A program made the translations under genes and the position numbers. From assembly GCA_934746715.1 (NCBI GenBank), contig CAKVFI010000002.1, forward strand, positions 124,001 to 188,000: a DNA stretch of 64,000 bases, read 5' to 3'. The notes beneath the pieces are model-generated. The model worked only from the letters and a program-made list of their open reading frames with translations. It was not told where the DNA came from and made no database searches. Positions 50,801-57,306 of this stretch are shown here, piece by piece. This stretch comes from an uncultured Clostridia bacterium. Its GTDB lineage: Bacteria; Bacillota; Clostridia; Christensenellales; UBA1242. Numbering within the stretch: the stretch's first letter is position 1; every line of letters begins with the position of its first letter.

Positions 50801-53800
50801 TGTTGGTGGTGCAATTGGTTATGCTGACGCAATTGTTACAATCAAACAAGGCACTTGGGACATGTTGACCGCAGGCACAAAATTTGCAACTCTTAAAACA
50901 ATTTTGGGTGCGTCTGCAACTAACTGGGGCGGTTTAATTGGCAAGGCTGGAAGCAATCTAGTATTAAAAGATGCAAAAAATGCAAACCCAATTGAGTTTG
51001 GCGAGATTGATGTTGATGGTTGGACTTCAACCAGCATTACAATCAAAAATATTGGCGGTATAGTTGGTTATACAGATGGTTTGGTTGAAAATTGCCAAAA
51101 CAAAGCCGATATTACTTTAAACAATGCAAACAGAAGCATCATCAACGAAACGATGTATGAGCAAACATATAATGTTGGATTGAAAAACGGTGCTCAAAAA
51201 ACAACTTTGATGAGCCAACCAATGAATGTTGGTGGCATTGCTGGTAAAGTTGCTGGCAATGGCAGAATTGTTAATTGTGAAAATTCAAACAAGATACAAG
51301 GCTATCAAAATGTTGGCGGCATTGCTGGTTACAACATAGGCACAATTCTTGGCAATATTGATGTTGTTGAATTTGACCAAAATGGCAACATAGCAACAGA
51401 AATTGCGGAAGATGAAATCATTTACAAACTTGCAGTTGGCGAAAACGGTTACATTTATTCTGAAGTTAAAAAAGGTGAAGTTCAAGATGCCGAAAACACA
51501 TCATATTACATTAAAAATGCAGAAAATAGGAGCATGGTTAACAAAGATGTTGCTGGTGCAATAAATGTTGGTGGTGTGGTTGGGTACACTGCAAACAATT
51601 CAAAAGTTTGGGCAATCAACAGCGAAGCTAATGTTTTGGGCAACACAAATGTTGGTGGTGTGGCAGGTTTGGCTGGTGACAATGCTTCCATTGCAAACAC
51701 AAGTGCGGGCAAAGTTGCTAAACCGGGTGAAGAAGAAAAACAAATTGTGATAAATGGTTTGTTTGTTCACAACGGCGTTACATCAACAATTGGTGTAGAA
51801 ACAACAACAAAAAGTTATTATGTGCTTCCAACAAGTGTTGGTGGTTTGATTGGTTCAACAGCAAACAATGCAGTTGATGTGAGAAATAATATTGTCAACG
51901 CTCAAATCACAAGCCCAGTTGAAGGCAGCACAGATTCACCATCTTCAACAACTGGCGAAAATATGGGCTCAAATGTAGTTTCAACAATCAGCAACTTTAT
52001 GTTTAACAATGTTGATGTTGACAATGTTAACAACATAGACGTGGTTGAAACAACTTCAAACACAAAAGATGAAATTGAAAAGAAAAAGATTCAATTCAAC
52101 GACATCAAAACAGGTTGGGGCGGTTTGATTGGTACAACAGGCACATTTACAACTGAATTTAATTCAGCAAGCGAAATTGATTATGACAAAAACATAAAAA
52201 CAAACTTGATTAAAACAACTGTAAACACAGGCATGGGCATAAATGTTGGTGCTTACTTTGGTTATTACAGCATAAATGCAAATGTAACTGATGGCTCAAA
52301 AAGCATCGCTTTGCCAGAATTGTCAAACGACTCTTCTGTTAGCGGACTTTACAATATTGGTGGTGCAATCGGTTGCATTGAAACAACAAATTTGGAATTG
52401 TCTTACAAGTATGAACCGGCAAATCAAATTCTTGTGCAACCAACAGGCGTTGGTATGTATGTTGGTGGCGTGTTTGGCAAAGTTAAAGGCAACATTGTGT
52501 CATTAACAACAAATTCTCAAATCACTGTTACTGCAGAAAATTCTTACTATGTTGGTGGTTTGGTTGGTATGCTTGAAGGCAACATGGAAAATGCTAATGC
52601 AACAAATGTTGTTGTGTCTGGTGAAGATTCTGTTACAAACTTTGGCGGACTTGTTGGTATGCTTAAAGTTGCAAAAGTTCAAAACGGCACAACAGCAACT
52701 GTTAAAGGCACACATAAATATGCATTTACAGTAAACACAATTGAAAACCAAAACTATTTTGACGCAGAATCAAAATATGAAGCAATGGAAGATGAAGAAA
52801 ACAATGAAGTTACATTGCATGCAATTGCAACATATGTAAACCAAGATTCGTTCAAAATTTCTCCATCACAAAATGTATATGACCACAATCCGCTTGAAGA
52901 CATGGTGGTTGATGGCAAATCAATTGCTCCAGGCTGGCACAAAGATTACACAGGCTTTAAAGTGTTGCAACGTTGTGTGCCAATGAGTGAAAATAACGGA
53001 GCCCTTTGGGATAATATTTCCACAATTTACGATGCTTCAAACATCAAGGCAGTTAAAACTGGCAGTGATGACAAAATTGAATATACAATTTATGAATCAT
53101 ATCCAGAAATCCCATTAATTTACACAAAATTTGGCTGGGGCAAAATATACTACAAAACATCTGACGATGGCAAAATGTCATATGGCACTCCAAGCAACGC
53201 TTACACAGAAGGTGTTGAGTACGTCAAAGTTAATGATATGTATGTAAACAACCTTAAAGAAGACACCGACAATAAGTACGAATTTACAATAGTTTGTTTT
53301 GAATATAAAGTGAAATATGATGAAGATAGATTGTCAGATTCCGGCTCGATGTTTGAAGTTAATGGCGGAGCTTCTACAATTTATTCTCCAATCTCTGAAA
53401 AGGAAATTGACATAAACTTAAAAAACAAATTGCAAACATCGCACAAAGTGTTAACAACAGTTTCAACCTTATTTGATATTGCAAGCATTATTATACTTTT
53501 TGTTACTTGGGGTAGTTCAGCACCGGCATCAGTTGCCGCCAAAAAGGGAGTAGAACATACAATAATGGAAACAATAAAATTGTGGATTAAACGCATGCTT
53601 AAAAAAGTGTTTAACAAGCAAGTTTTAAAGAGAATTATTGGTGTTGCAATTGTTGTTGTGGGCAAACTTGGATTATCTCACTGGTTGGGTAACATAGAAG
53701 GTCAAATGCAAGCATTTAACAACACTGGTATGGTTATTCAAAACATAACAAAAGAAAGTTCTGGTTACATTTCAGGCATGTTCTATCGTGATATTGATTA

Positions 53801-55769
53801 CGAAGATGGAGTGTTGGCAACTTTGAGCGATGGCACTGTTGTTATTGATGGTCAAATCTATCAATTGTACTCAACAGTCCGTCCGTCAGACTACTATTCA
53901 CATTTATGGATGGGGTTTGACACAAACACAAAAGAAGTTGTGGAATATAAACCAAAGAAAGAAGATATTACCGAAGGCCTTGAAACATACAAAAAGTATG
54001 AATACAAAAATGGATATTATTGGATTAACACATTGTGTGGAACAACAATTAATGTCCCTGCAAGCTTGTTTAATAGGTCGGAATATGCAACTCTTGACCA
54101 AAACAAAATGCCATATGTGTTCAACGCTTTTGGCAGAAATTATGTTTACGGCAAATATGAAAATGGAGAATATCAGTTTGAAGCCCGTGATGATGGCAAC
54201 AAATTGGTTTATCGCGATGGCAATTATATTTTGAATGATGTTGTTGTTGATAAGTCGGAAGTTGAATTAATGCAAACTTTACACTTTAAGTACGATGCGT
54301 CAGCAAACATAGATTCAACAAAAGTGGAAGGTTATGACCACATCAAAGGTGTGTATTACACTGCAAGTGGCAACAGCTCAAATGGCTTGATTAAATATGG
54401 CTTGTTCACAGAAGTGGCAGGCAATCCACAAGGTGTTGAGAATATCGATTGGATTCAAAAATTGGATATTAAATTCAAGTTGGTTGAAGGTGAATTGCTT
54501 TCTTCTGATATTGGCAAAACATATTATCAAACAAGCACCGGTGGCGATCCATTTGTTTACAATGGTGCAAACCGACCTGATGGTGATATTTATGAAAAAG
54601 TTCAAAGCTTTAAAAAATATAAATTGACAGCAGTTCAAGATGCTCCGTTTGACAATGTTGCAGAAACTCAAACAACACAAAATCTTTATCCTTACTCATT
54701 CACAAATCCTTACACAATTAATATTTCTGGTGCAGACCTTGCAGGTGTTTACAATGCTGATGCAATTTATGTTTACACAGCTGAAAGCACAGGCTTTCAA
54801 GTTAATGTAAAATATTATTTGTGGGATGGCAGTTACGAAAACAATATCGTAAGTGAACCGGGCAGCAAAAAAGTTTACATCACAGAGAACAGTTATATTA
54901 AGAGTTATCTCTATAGCGGAAGTGTATATAGTGCAAATATTGACTCTTTGCCAAATGCATTGAAAACAACTTTAAATTCTGCACAAAACATTTCATTTGA
55001 TGACGGAAATATTGTTGATGTTGCAGATGTTTACAAAAATTCAAGTGCATATGCAACAAAAACCATAAATGGCGATGAATTTGCAAAAGACTATCGCTTG
55101 GTTAAACAAAACTACATAAGATACAATGTTTACAACATTGCAAAATATGAAGAAGTTAAAAATGACCAAGGTGAAACAATTGCAACAATTTACGAAGCAG
55201 TTTACGATGGCACAGATGAAACCGCTGCAAAAGATAAATTGAGTGAAGATTCAAGCAATTATGTTTTAATTAAACTTGAGTATTACGATTTGTGCAAATA
55301 TCAAGATAATTATGTGTTGGGTGACGATGGTATGTTGTATGCTATTATCGTAACATATCCAGACAATGGCAATTTGGAAGAGATGAATTACAACAAATAC
55401 TTAAATGCAGGTGGCGATTTTGCTGCTAAAAACAAAATTTATACAAGACATAAATTCTTGTCTTTGCCAAACGAATTTAAATCCTATTCTTACGGCAATG
55501 ATGACGATTTGGAAGAAATAATCAACAATATTGATAACAGAACCGGAAAATTTGATGAATTATTTAAAAAATTTACATATAGTTCTCAAACCCGTGGAAA
55601 AGAGAAAAACACATTCTATTTGTATACGGAAAGTGGAGATCCAAACAATGCAAAGGGTTACAAAACAAAATTCTGTGAAGCATCAAAAGTTGTTTTGTCT
55701 GGTCATTTCTACAAATTTAATGGTTTATGGTCAGAGCATGCAAAAGCGGGCTCATTCAGTATTGAATAA
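35841..55769 (+). CDS. Giant GLUG-repeat surface lipoprotein (6642 aa)
   Basis: A single open frame of 19.9 kb. The signal peptide ends in lipobox LTAC (Cys24), as in the 3003-residue protein. Residues about 25-1100 are beta-sandwich type. Around 1100-1640 is a first GLUG block (IGGLAGAVEKD, IGGVAGEFAG, IGGVAGRLIG), then another beta-sandwich stretch. A very long second GLUG block runs from about 2550 to 5640. The last 1000 residues differ: Tyr-rich, few GLUG units, with two hydrophobic segments (5874-5890 and 5932-5949) around a cationic amphipathic helix. No sortase signal. GLUG repeats likely form a long beta-solenoid rod, so this may reach far from the cell as an adhesin or stalk. It is a single-gene unit with its own promoter and terminator. 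Confidence 0.9.
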   Translation: MKRKFLNIFMIFVFVLSCGFLTACGNRYKNMEFEVQYAFVDENGDVGQWCDAGQTLSLNFGHKLDDLKFDEFGNANLVFKINIKNVKAKYIDDLIVYDGNSLSSKIVKQDETFSLNINGTMSSSIRIYETKSGKETSFRLNIFESLKNITTNYNYKPAIVVGQTVKLSKLVSANQSKSVLLFDPINTNQTAVDFSIVDFGYYDDGQNWIAIKDAAAGVDFAKIENGELQVKANYNASLQPVIRIKASSAVYEGEDEISSIFDVYVIENLNSTNAPVLTESPDTTAVVSEKTLYVNDEVESKFKLYAGIDNIDKQYSSKYIDGVVTATGEKAYYGLNVYVDGKLIDINDNNYHGIRIQLLKQASSKDELLKNLFQYEISADENTYLTYPKCTIKFELSVYGLDYVEETPKYSASINIIKRSIVKNVTLNGETSATYTSGEVYSTTNSTSSQTGLNLIVDVAPNDNMSHWVLISATEGLTLTGNGIVTLDHIQKIGSYDYTMAVMNGSNINVNFAKTGAVAGQLRFVTLKKANSDEAAGYTSVYEFNVEKVVTANKFEVLSSADGDVDFTNNTILTDANSLTNVFLKVYYSGNKLSTKTIDLNLPTNSKFKFLNGASAINLDKDFAGAGISTILTKQGTDTAGEFYDVYQIPIKASKELTEDIVTISAGKQGNFALFETTFGLKSVFVASNDEFVVQTEGENIFNLGKNRYAVINNSNVKSELYFGQLISGTFNQSTIANVEMTRLGDGDNFSQYAVDFIALGKIGSVNKFQIWGAQGDKITRFQATISYYIKDGDIIKQAPQKVLEFEIAVYNNVNSIDLNFKAGSSNEVVYINSKYPQAATTTFNFKSRSLIATPSNTIVFSGEDNVISNVNQLKLSCAGDLQAVEIYCGTEKLEIDTNGNVLNYLPSLSGEISVKLIKKPELAVKYVTLTLSAYSFDTKLPVSSSVTIDFGEYVPSTGVELSGKQLVNENNTANLYLSFIDVEDGGYAVAEFNAALVYSNVYGQKYDDIDYVLYQIQQDDNGNPVLVDGKYSIVELSKADNRLSVDILKAQNRVSLKADKSLGGGIYLLRLVAMDSFNDLTGEYEKYADVVVTITDGSVKARYRIASVEDFKNIKNNLNANYVLTKNLTIDDHTSFGNFSGSLSGKNISYSTSGNIVETERSLKITIVAPTVGTDNFYAGIFAQLKGSASVADLTVDVSFKFKDDITKTDANNLVYIGGLAGAVEKDAVIKNVKMSTNFAGIRLNKDKIQTAVFIGGVAGEFAGSINLSDSPVIAKGGIQASLTTKLNIGGVAGRLIGEVKGNGTELEALKFDLGISVKLESIDSTTINDVNIGGVAGVANVQNSSTPKIDGFVVMGQIDATNLRAKGNLAGVVGSANNAQISNIALVGVNIDATNITGQTLYAAGVVGSAQTSNISNVKFLSFRLEDDLSLALSIAKNKNLGYVSNVNGIAAGIAANSDATTSIMFCAMDSFVKNGLFYSLNADTVYGIANKGNIQQCYVRANLKGSENKIYYIAGGDASADWATENCYFIGKQSAAAKSVVARQTYIVVYGTKEDNTEYLSVNGVEINFGTYNKESENEYLIPGIDANIWGQQQSFNTVIVNGYTFYFPYLKSNLTLIPTDITTVFDKEYIKGIYSLYNDNYNNNVNTDKRDDENNIIKHQITETVIVNYYNDINNPTNNVARNIHNLSDLVKLNKVPNHEKTIGAVVYKIINGGNYASIIGNSQIYFKGVTGANDYVLVKAYSVFNPDACDYFLIYTQYWFSDIVIEGNDVQSVGNNYVLDAYKGAQNIELYLSAINERKNDDAVYSNLFDVANIQEFVEIETNILDETNSIVTISNNPNLFNRFVLSFKDDSNESSKTETITFKIKFNLTKYFGENIFDYQKDGDGNYILDANGNKIPQYLEIGAKTLNINISETATDLEFNTEHLEGESKENFAFNATLYTGFVAKYDEVNKPENNTLVKVNANNNVVEFVENNHDSLVMNFEVKEGQTEFERLLNQAGVTNLVDLFDFNVLNTFNASNKTYNYRISIQLKDTYVTRYLTQTIKFGIKVFAKTNSAIDGGTTIDLIINPTRLSSSIVMNNYAATSAESMGNYTHLITSSQVETANITPGGNGGVLAIRMQPSYAYIKQVTLKSSELFVPSLNSNVKVRFEQIILHKGLNKYISISPACDLTDDLLGIKLNLATSTTDGITYEFDGTIYVHVVLDKKFSGLADEIRLTLDVTNADDTHIVKTKSLITDFLPGVDLEFDKNYQTSALIDGKAVEGYLIQQNSTNNIVTVKIYGYQFNANPTVEIKYLDGTGVGTEIDYQWLDKYSELKPNADGSYSMRLKIAVRTNIEQPFKVVVKMSLATNSQITSEAKEINFFPTDYILNVENTKFEFNSILNLAINQARDLSFVFATNNSTLDLSNEIYKAMIESIKAEIKIANPEFDDEQIKIATYQKLMSLFSYRVDETGKIATFDEDNDYFAVATTNYGSGENNQTYLRLTAKGKFETTATFKIGYDYVWNNGVFNLKFGTPNQNTYPHMMEISFDMNFYTATTRQSAFAISSAEDMFDTSGNCLLGEGQNYVLTNDIVVEIAKPITTKIASLDGNNKKIIIKNFVVETTDSEATTYLGLFAQVDESTMLYNVVVDYSQFNTSSNGQLTLAYDGLNNIVFGGLAGVNNGLIYNCDVVNAGSSNKTINLLINNSAATSLTFGGLVGINNGTITNSRVGRSEFTKIIANDNSQTSYTEQFKPLNFVFGNRTTNVGQGFKSNIGGFVGVNNADTAIASSYVANTSLFTYSTNAESKLAGFVAENYGRISYSYVKGLESTITNDNPYSTGAKVEAHADANIAGFVYENMAGANINNSFANIELVSKSAFMAGFVFRNNSGATIAQSYAACTLTNVDKTTSATITPEQPFVGADTTGLLSFGTIQNCYWLKDETNKQNFIVAEESGKDQATGLNAANFEETSNLINFVFVLSNSKNDRDEGVWSFYNNKGNMVRLPELTNANNVAHSFRYESSLSSETEAKYTYATKFALGTKNNPDTISSVQEFNDVFTKYGSANKFTGYVRFIADIDFASDKTAIQTRRQFTLGNNYGADSLDAKTSVDGNGMTISNIYLDVGEDREESVGLFAKINQAYVKNLNLNFSAGEFSTANAIYSGGLAGRITDSVIINITLDGANTTIQGANMVGGMSGLIEGQSLVYGISSNLSVSTILSNTTELYNPTKQANSTNNSYAKTLSYAGGIVGVADLTSRSYSRENYNLSYLYINDNGVSTNESLTILADYAGGVAGYVGKDVKALRLSFNVGTNNRINGQYSAGGLFAASIGASVEASKVSALDDDEHQFKFDKTLATYVLDMSKDLDTENLGNTSLIESYQYGGGLIGLSVGSTVFSCYSKASFYAGNVIGGLIGLDVMSTYNYNYAVPFINFATGNMGELTYVGGFIGRAEDATSASFGLIYTGLNKKVAGQSYLFSTILLDQNAYSQKVTDLQAEGVTYSVKFNNFIADDKVLNHIVSQVYVGKVNYNSSKVNINSTTTTGTTTENISKLYNLDVPDVQLATYTKIFEIWDTKYWNLETNTRYFPLLTDERTNNYEIIKDVSDINKLKSNPTGRFKVINDIDMTGYYGGENFVFDFTFEGALVGEKEDGTTPKLYNLNVRASNSGDDAGLFRGTKGATFRNLEFSWMENGVGKNSSSSVNIKNFAAFSAKDGTTKDENNQSVSTRIEAVNITVGRTISDECRNGAELFKTGSSITGFAGMIFEAEGTSIINSGFSGLVSATIASSTAPQVYVGGLIGSGETDLSNPGENTMSLVNCYIGAVQQTKFEFNLNSAKQSSIGVVAGKLTNSAVTGVTVENDYSTLNKQIGVKITLGTAANANLSVAGLVGLVEDCQIESNTVLIDISLKNAEANSNRNVLVAGLVGEYRLSTSNSGRAISNNNVQSIISAENNNLTFASVGVAWLNSSNKTIFEQNVFDGKISTQGNAYVGAVVGYASYNQDENHIALNPNVDNNSVKILIDQVVSNVDIYGEMNNALSTNKYFAGGVVGYANGTVTLSNTTNMGKIVPTAEGTKASNVNYNIGGLIGCAKQVVLANSSFTFSLATILTNNLTKDAITYAEDYLNNNFRTIGALFGYLAKADDSYNLFVGDDENLTRYSSSANKSSLTSDLFYSTDFALVPENTMLGTNLAAGTLINTTGYQQNAIQSGLWANSNGSSNVPYLTSMVSSMRLLGIIDNTTNSYVAGSVANPLSGYTNSSNNYYYLINSNGFNVDSTFKGIAVGTGAVLNSNQFYIGTIDSESAVSNIHIEYAPQTGEANVNVLKSIVGTNNGVMFNCSISGDVDEVQSAMGLLVNNNNGMLSYSNSSADIKSTVSVSALTNTNRGTINSCYVSGNITIKANTTGVGYAFAATSETTNNYIYNSYVSGYVNSIAENGSSMTGNKAETYGSNNYIDGLSTPKNEFKSAQDYVALVQTAMLMENTNKMLAGNWFTTVNDQKLNTASTTFAYNYNYPVYNFNKYAIEAEGEELKVQNLVNARQTGSGEQTNKFQVSTLGVLASVQGLLDKQTKYFKLTHDLDGNIKLVKDNNGVVSEISNINWTAVGLNSTVGGFAAVSTGFNGNFDASIENAVAGGNDKHIIANLNANGLFANINNATIGNLKLEGIFDNLKNSGALGMDVSGVVQVTNIDVSALEVIGSEKLGVLFGSIDFKDGQSGQVNVGEENGKIGVVTCYGGSVQTGIDTQVATATNKGESTVGLIAATNAGEINVFNGDEDLNIKFNTTYDAVCGGLVGENSGSIAANQADTKIIIQTSANHKVIGGLTGLATGGLISNFTVMFDFADIAMPMLTASTFGGLVGKATGSIELTSCSINEERCELLYIFGNNYFGLVVGELSENGKLTLDTSLKISSTYCGVNSLGFGGIVGSMDNKNCGIYVTGSLEQFAPVLASQSIAAESATNGTGGLIGRYVCSGNSNEGETEDVIKGGEIQFGSKPGNIVIGGTTNVGGAIGYADAIVTIKQGTWDMLTAGTKFATLKTILGASATNWGGLIGKAGSNLVLKDAKNANPIEFGEIDVDGWTSTSITIKNIGGIVGYTDGLVENCQNKADITLNNANRSIINETMYEQTYNVGLKNGAQKTTLMSQPMNVGGIAGKVAGNGRIVNCENSNKIQGYQNVGGIAGYNIGTILGNIDVVEFDQNGNIATEIAEDEIIYKLAVGENGYIYSEVKKGEVQDAENTSYYIKNAENRSMVNKDVAGAINVGGVVGYTANNSKVWAINSEANVLGNTNVGGVAGLAGDNASIANTSAGKVAKPGEEEKQIVINGLFVHNGVTSTIGVETTTKSYYVLPTSVGGLIGSTANNAVDVRNNIVNAQITSPVEGSTDSPSSTTGENMGSNVVSTISNFMFNNVDVDNVNNIDVVETTSNTKDEIEKKKIQFNDIKTGWGGLIGTTGTFTTEFNSASEIDYDKNIKTNLIKTTVNTGMGINVGAYFGYYSINANVTDGSKSIALPELSNDSSVSGLYNIGGAIGCIETTNLELSYKYEPANQILVQPTGVGMYVGGVFGKVKGNIVSLTTNSQITVTAENSYYVGGLVGMLEGNMENANATNVVVSGEDSVTNFGGLVGMLKVAKVQNGTTATVKGTHKYAFTVNTIENQNYFDAESKYEAMEDEENNEVTLHAIATYVNQDSFKISPSQNVYDHNPLEDMVVDGKSIAPGWHKDYTGFKVLQRCVPMSENNGALWDNISTIYDASNIKAVKTGSDDKIEYTIYESYPEIPLIYTKFGWGKIYYKTSDDGKMSYGTPSNAYTEGVEYVKVNDMYVNNLKEDTDNKYEFTIVCFEYKVKYDEDRLSDSGSMFEVNGGASTIYSPISEKEIDINLKNKLQTSHKVLTTVSTLFDIASIIILFVTWGSSAPASVAAKKGVEHTIMETIKLWIKRMLKKVFNKQVLKRIIGVAIVVVGKLGLSHWLGNIEGQMQAFNNTGMVIQNITKESSGYISGMFYRDIDYEDGVLATLSDGTVVIDGQIYQLYSTVRPSDYYSHLWMGFDTNTKEVVEYKPKKEDITEGLETYKKYEYKNGYYWINTLCGTTINVPASLFNRSEYATLDQNKMPYVFNAFGRNYVYGKYENGEYQFEARDDGNKLVYRDGNYILNDVVVDKSEVELMQTLHFKYDASANIDSTKVEGYDHIKGVYYTASGNSSNGLIKYGLFTEVAGNPQGVENIDWIQKLDIKFKLVEGELLSSDIGKTYYQTSTGGDPFVYNGANRPDGDIYEKVQSFKKYKLTAVQDAPFDNVAETQTTQNLYPYSFTNPYTINISGADLAGVYNADAIYVYTAESTGFQVNVKYYLWDGSYENNIVSEPGSKKVYITENSYIKSYLYSGSVYSANIDSLPNALKTTLNSAQNISFDDGNIVDVADVYKNSSAYATKTINGDEFAKDYRLVKQNYIRYNVYNIAKYEEVKNDQGETIATIYEAVYDGTDETAAKDKLSEDSSNYVLIKLEYYDLCKYQDNYVLGDDGMLYAIIVTYPDNGNLEEMNYNKYLNAGGDFAAKNKIYTRHKFLSLPNEFKSYSYGNDDDLEEIINNIDNRTGKFDELFKKFTYSSQTRGKEKNTFYLYTESGDPNNAKGYKTKFCEASKVVLSGHFYKFNGLWSEHAKAGSFSIE

Positions 55770-55803
55770 TAATTTAAAAATTATCGTATTTGCAATACAA
55801 GCA

Positions 55804-55842
55804 AAAGATTGGAGGAACAAAAAAGTTTTTCCAATCTTTTTG
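55804..55842 (+). terminator. Terminator after the 6642-residue gene
   Basis: AAAGATTGG (55804-55812) pairs with CCAATCTTT (55831-55839), with additional GGAAC/GTTTT pairing inside and a T-run after. Confidence 0.8.
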
Positions 55843-55878
55843 TTTTGTTTGTGATTTTAAAAAATTTTCAAAAAGTGG

Positions 55879-55907
55879 TTGACAATTTGTTTTGGTGGCT
55901 GTATAAT
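55879..55907 (+). promoter_or_regulatory. Strong consensus promoter of rplJL
   Basis: TTGACA (55879-55884), 17 bp spacer, TATAAT (55902-55907): both hexamers perfect. It drives the L10 leader. Confidence 0.88.
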
Positions 55908-55913
55908 AACATC

Positions 55914-56011
55914 AGTTTAAAAAATTTCACGCCAAAGACCACAAGTGCATTTTGCCTAAAAGTTGCTTGCAACTGCTTGTGTAGGAGAGAAAAGAATGTC
56001 GATTGTTATTG
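55914..56011 (+). ncRNA. Ribosomal protein L10 leader (autoregulatory)
   Basis: The segment between the strong promoter and rplJ has the L10-leader pattern: an AAGACCACAAGTGC strand (near 55937), a middle hairpin (AGTTGC/GCAACT) and the pairing strand ACTTGTG-type sequence with GGAGAGAAAAG at 55983-55994. The L10(L12) complex binds this structure in Bacillota and represses rplJL. The exact ends are approximate. Confidence 0.8.
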
Positions 56012-56042
56012 ATTCCTTTTGTCTTGGCAAAAGGAATTTTTT
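56012..56042 (+). terminator. Attenuator in the rplJL leader
   Basis: Perfect 10-bp stem ATTCCTTTTG/CAAAAGGAAT (56012-56037) with a T-run, before rplJ. It fits premature termination when the L10 complex occupies the leader. Confidence 0.82.
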
Positions 56043-56073
56043 ATAAACTTCAAAAGGCATAAAGGAGGATAAA

Positions 56074-56559
56074 GTGTCAGCAAATCTTGAAGCAAAAAAG
56101 AATGCGGTAGAGGAAATTAAAAGTTTAATCAGTTCAAGCAAATCAATTGTTTTGGTTGACTATCGTGGTATCACAGTTAGCAACGACACTGCTTTGCGTA
56201 AATCTTTGAGAGAAAATAATGTAACTTACAAAGTTATCAAAAACACTCTCTTCAAAAAAGCATGTGAACAACTTGGTATTGCTGGTTTTGATGAAGCTCT
56301 TAACGGCACAACTGCTTTTGCTTTTGGTATGGACGATGAAACTGTTGCCCCACGCTTAATCAAAAATGCGATGAAGGACTACACAACTCTTTCAATCAAA
56401 GCAGGTTACTGTGATGGTAAAGTGCTTGACGAAAGTGCTGTTAAAGTTTTGGCTTCTATCCCAGGCAAAGAACAACTTCTTGCTCAGTTGGTATATGTCC
56501 TCAATGCACCTGTGTCTGGCTTGGCACGTGCATTAAAAGCGGTTGCAGAAAAAGAGTAA
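56074..56559 (+). CDS. rplJ: 50S ribosomal protein L10
   Basis: 161 residues with the L10 pattern: N-terminal KKNAVEEIKSLI, VLVDYRGITV, then NTLFKKAC and the C-terminal helix that binds L7/L12 dimers (LVYVLNAPVSGLARALKAV). It forms the base of the ribosomal stalk. The start is GTG at 56074, preceded by a strong AAAGGAGG (56061-56068). It is separated from rplL by 190 nt, longer than usual. Confidence 0.97.
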   Translation: MSANLEAKKNAVEEIKSLISSSKSIVLVDYRGITVSNDTALRKSLRENNVTYKVIKNTLFKKACEQLGIAGFDEALNGTTAFAFGMDDETVAPRLIKNAMKDYTTLSIKAGYCDGKVLDESAVKVLASIPGKEQLLAQLVYVLNAPVSGLARALKAVAEKE

Positions 56560-56653
56560 TCTTAATTTGCAACATTATTAAAATCCGCTTGCTATTTTTA
56601 GCAATTGGCCACAAACTTTATTTTGTGCTTGATAAGTTTGTTAAATTAAAGCA

Positions 56654-56745
56654 CAATCAAAAAGGAGATAATTATATCTAGCGATATAAAAAATCAACTT
56701 TTCGCTTGCTGAAATGCAGGCATTTAACAATCAAAAAGGAGATAA
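56654..56745 (+). repeat. Duplicated ribosome-site segment in rplJ-rplL gap
   Basis: An 18-nt sequence containing AAAAAGGAGA occurs twice, at 56654-56671 and 56728-56745. The second copy is the rplL ribosome binding site. The first has no start codon after it; a small hairpin ATATC/GATAT (around 56673-56686) follows instead. Confidence 0.7.
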
Positions 56746-56749
56746 AATT

Positions 56750-57121
56750 ATGGATAAACAAAAATTCATTGAAGAAATTAAAGCTATGACAGTCGTTGAA
56801 CTTAACGAATTGGTTAAAGCTATTGAAGAAGAATTTGGCGTTAGTGCAGCTGCAGCAGTTGTTGCAGGTCCAGCTGCAGCTGGCGAAGCTGCTCCAGCAG
56901 CAGAAGAAAAAACTGAATTTAATGTTGTGCTTAAAGAAGTTGGCGCAAACAAAATTGCAGTTATTAAAGCAGTGCGTGAAGCTACTGGCCTTGGCTTGAT
57001 GGAAGCTAAAGCTATGGTTGAAGGCGCTCCAGCTACAATTAAGGAAAATGTTCCTACAGCTGATGCAAAAGCTCTTGAAAAAGCTTTGACAGACGCTGGT
57101 GCTGTTGTTGAACTTAAATAA
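56750..57121 (+). CDS. rplL: 50S ribosomal protein L7/L12
   Basis: 123 residues, normal length. N-terminal dimerisation region (FIEEIKAMTVVELNELVKAI), Ala-rich hinge (about 36-52), and C-terminal domain with EFNVVLKEVGANKIAVIKAV and LGLMEAKAMVEGAP, which contacts translation factors. The ATG at 56750 follows AAAAAGGAGA. Several earlier in-frame codons are not used. Confidence 0.98.
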   Translation: MDKQKFIEEIKAMTVVELNELVKAIEEEFGVSAAAAVVAGPAAAGEAAPAAEEKTEFNVVLKEVGANKIAVIKAVREATGLGLMEAKAMVEGAPATIKENVPTADAKALEKALTDAGAVVELK

Positions 57122-57136
57122 TCTTTTATGCCAAGA

Positions 57137-57163
57137 AAAATACACTCGCAAGGGTGTATTTTT
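57137..57163 (+). terminator. rplL terminator, first copy
   Basis: AAAATACAC (57137-57145) pairs with GTGTATTTT (57154-57162) plus a T-run. Confidence 0.88.
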
Positions 57164-57276
57164 TTATGTTAAAAATTAAGTTAAATTAAGTGAGTAGCCC
57201 GAAAAGTTCAACAACCAAATGAATTTTTGCAAAAAATTAATTTATTTTGAAGCTTAAATAATCTTTTATGCCAAGT

Positions 57277-57306
57277 AAAAATACACTCGTAAGGGTGTAT
57301 TTTTTT
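57277..57306 (+). terminator. rplL terminator, duplicated copy
   Basis: AAAAATACAC (57277-57286) pairs with GTGTATTTTT (57295-57304). It is a second barrier between the ribosomal operon and the XRE gene. Confidence 0.82.
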
